Below are positions 63,101 through 64,000 of a stretch of 64,000 nucleotides of DNA, in pieces. Below the pieces are notes generated by a model. That model made no database searches. It had not been told where the DNA came from and saw only the letters and a program-made list of their open reading frames with translations. The stretch spans positions 66,279,801 through 66,343,800 of the forward strand of contig NC_052017.1 in NCBI RefSeq assembly GCF_015832195.1, given 5' to 3'. How positions within the stretch are numbered: the first letter of the stretch is position 1; the number at the start of each line of letters is the position of its first letter. The stretch is from Motacilla alba alba. Lineage: Eukaryota > Chordata > Aves > Passeriformes > Motacillidae. The position numbers were made by a program, and so were the translations under genes.

Positions 63101-64000
63101 GAAGATGAATGGGAAAAATCCCTCTCACGAGCCAAGGACTGGTTGCAAACGCCTGGGGATTTTTGTCAGCTGGCCAAATAGGGCCCTCTGGCTTGTTTTC
63201 ATTCTTCCTTCTGCCCACTACCTGCAATCAAAACTTTTTGTTTCAGTAGAGGACAAATCTCTGCTGAAGGCACATGAGGGTGCATGACAGCAGCAGGTGA
63301 GCAAGTGCGCACTCCTCTCCAGGATGACAGGGCACGTGCCTTGATGTTTTAAGCCAGAGAGCACATTTAAGGACCTGCGGTTGGACAAAAGCTATTCAGA
63401 TGTTGCTCCCTCAAGGCAGAGGACAGCTCCAGCCACCGTAGAGAAGCCCTGGCATGACCAACCCTTGTCTCAAGTGCTTTTCCATCTTTTCCCCAAACCA
63501 TTTTAGGAGAAGCTGCAGGTACATTGGCCTGTCTGCCCATGGCTGAGCCTGCAGAGCACCATCCCTGGGCTCACTGCAACCTGCTGAAGCGACCCCCCCA
63601 GCAGTAGCAGGTGCTGCCGGGGGTCTGCCCCGGGCTCCGTGCTACGGCTCTTATGGAGGGACCCCTGCCAGGGTTGTGAGCAGTCAGCCTTCCTCAGGGA
63701 GTTGATAAATAAAGGAAAAACAGACGAAAGAAGGAAAAAGCAGCTGTTCGGAGACGAACTGTAAAAACATCTGTAGTGCACCACCAACTGTTTCTGGCTG
63801 TGGCCACAGAGCTTTTTAAAGGGCCATGAAGTTCCAGCAGGGAACTGGAACCTGAGCACCCTGACCAGAAGGACACCAGGACCAAATGGCAGCACCCCCC
63901 AGACAAACAAAAACAGAGCAAAACTGAGTCATGCTGCCACAGTGAACCCTCTGCTTTTGGGGGCCAGGCAAAAGGAGGAAAGACGAGTTAAAATTATAAA

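Larger units (their letters stand above)
31822..64000 (-). other. BMP6: BMP6 intron 1 (3' part, runs off the window)
   Basis: More than 32 kb of intron 1, which is also very long in mammals. No coding exon with splice support was found on either strand. Exon 1 would start with a signal peptide and lie to the right. Contents noted separately: a MIR-like SINE, a second possible MIR fragment, an L2/L3-like fragment, microsatellites, homopolymers, short tandem duplications, a small CpG cluster and candidate conserved elements. Other parts look like unremarkable AT-rich intron. Confidence 0.88.

Overview
The window is vertebrate nuclear DNA, most likely from a bird; a non-avian reptile is not excluded. 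It holds parts of two convergent (tail-to-tail) protein-coding genes. All exon junctions are GT-AG. The introns are AT-rich and contain few recognisable repeats. The only clear interspersed repeats are old amniote types: a CR1-like LINE, a MIR-like SINE and weaker fragments. No Alu/L1-like sequence, retroviral coding region, tRNA, rRNA or bacterial feature was seen.

Region 1 (1-~6.8 kb, + strand) is the 3' end of TXNDC5 (ERp46/endo-PDI), an ER protein disulfide isomerase-like protein. Three coding exons (1592-1674, 4411-4540, 5104-5226) encode the last thioredoxin domain, with a CGHC active site and a C-terminal RDEL retrieval signal. A 3'UTR of about 1.6 kb follows.

Region 2 (~6.7-64 kb, - strand) is BMP6, a secreted TGF-beta superfamily ligand. 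Six coding exons are present (31629-31821, 19368-19516, 17989-18186, 10206-10282, 8172-8282, 7931-8080). They encode 292 residues: the C-terminal part of the prodomain, the RTTR processing site and the complete 139-residue mature ligand with seven cysteines. The first exon (signal peptide and about 220 residues) lies beyond the right edge, so 31822-64000 is all intron 1. The candidate polyadenylation signals of the two genes lie within about 250 bp of each other, so the 3'UTRs abut or overlap.

The rest is intronic. It contains microsatellites (a CATAA pentanucleotide array and an AAG array), homopolymer and G/C-run tracts, short local duplications, and a few stretches that look like candidate conserved or regulatory elements but cannot be proven from one sequence. 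TXNDC5 and BMP6 are not a pathway unit; their adjacency is conserved synteny known from other amniotes. I found no previously undescribed system here. The most interesting points are the tight 3' end arrangement and the ancient repeat fossils.
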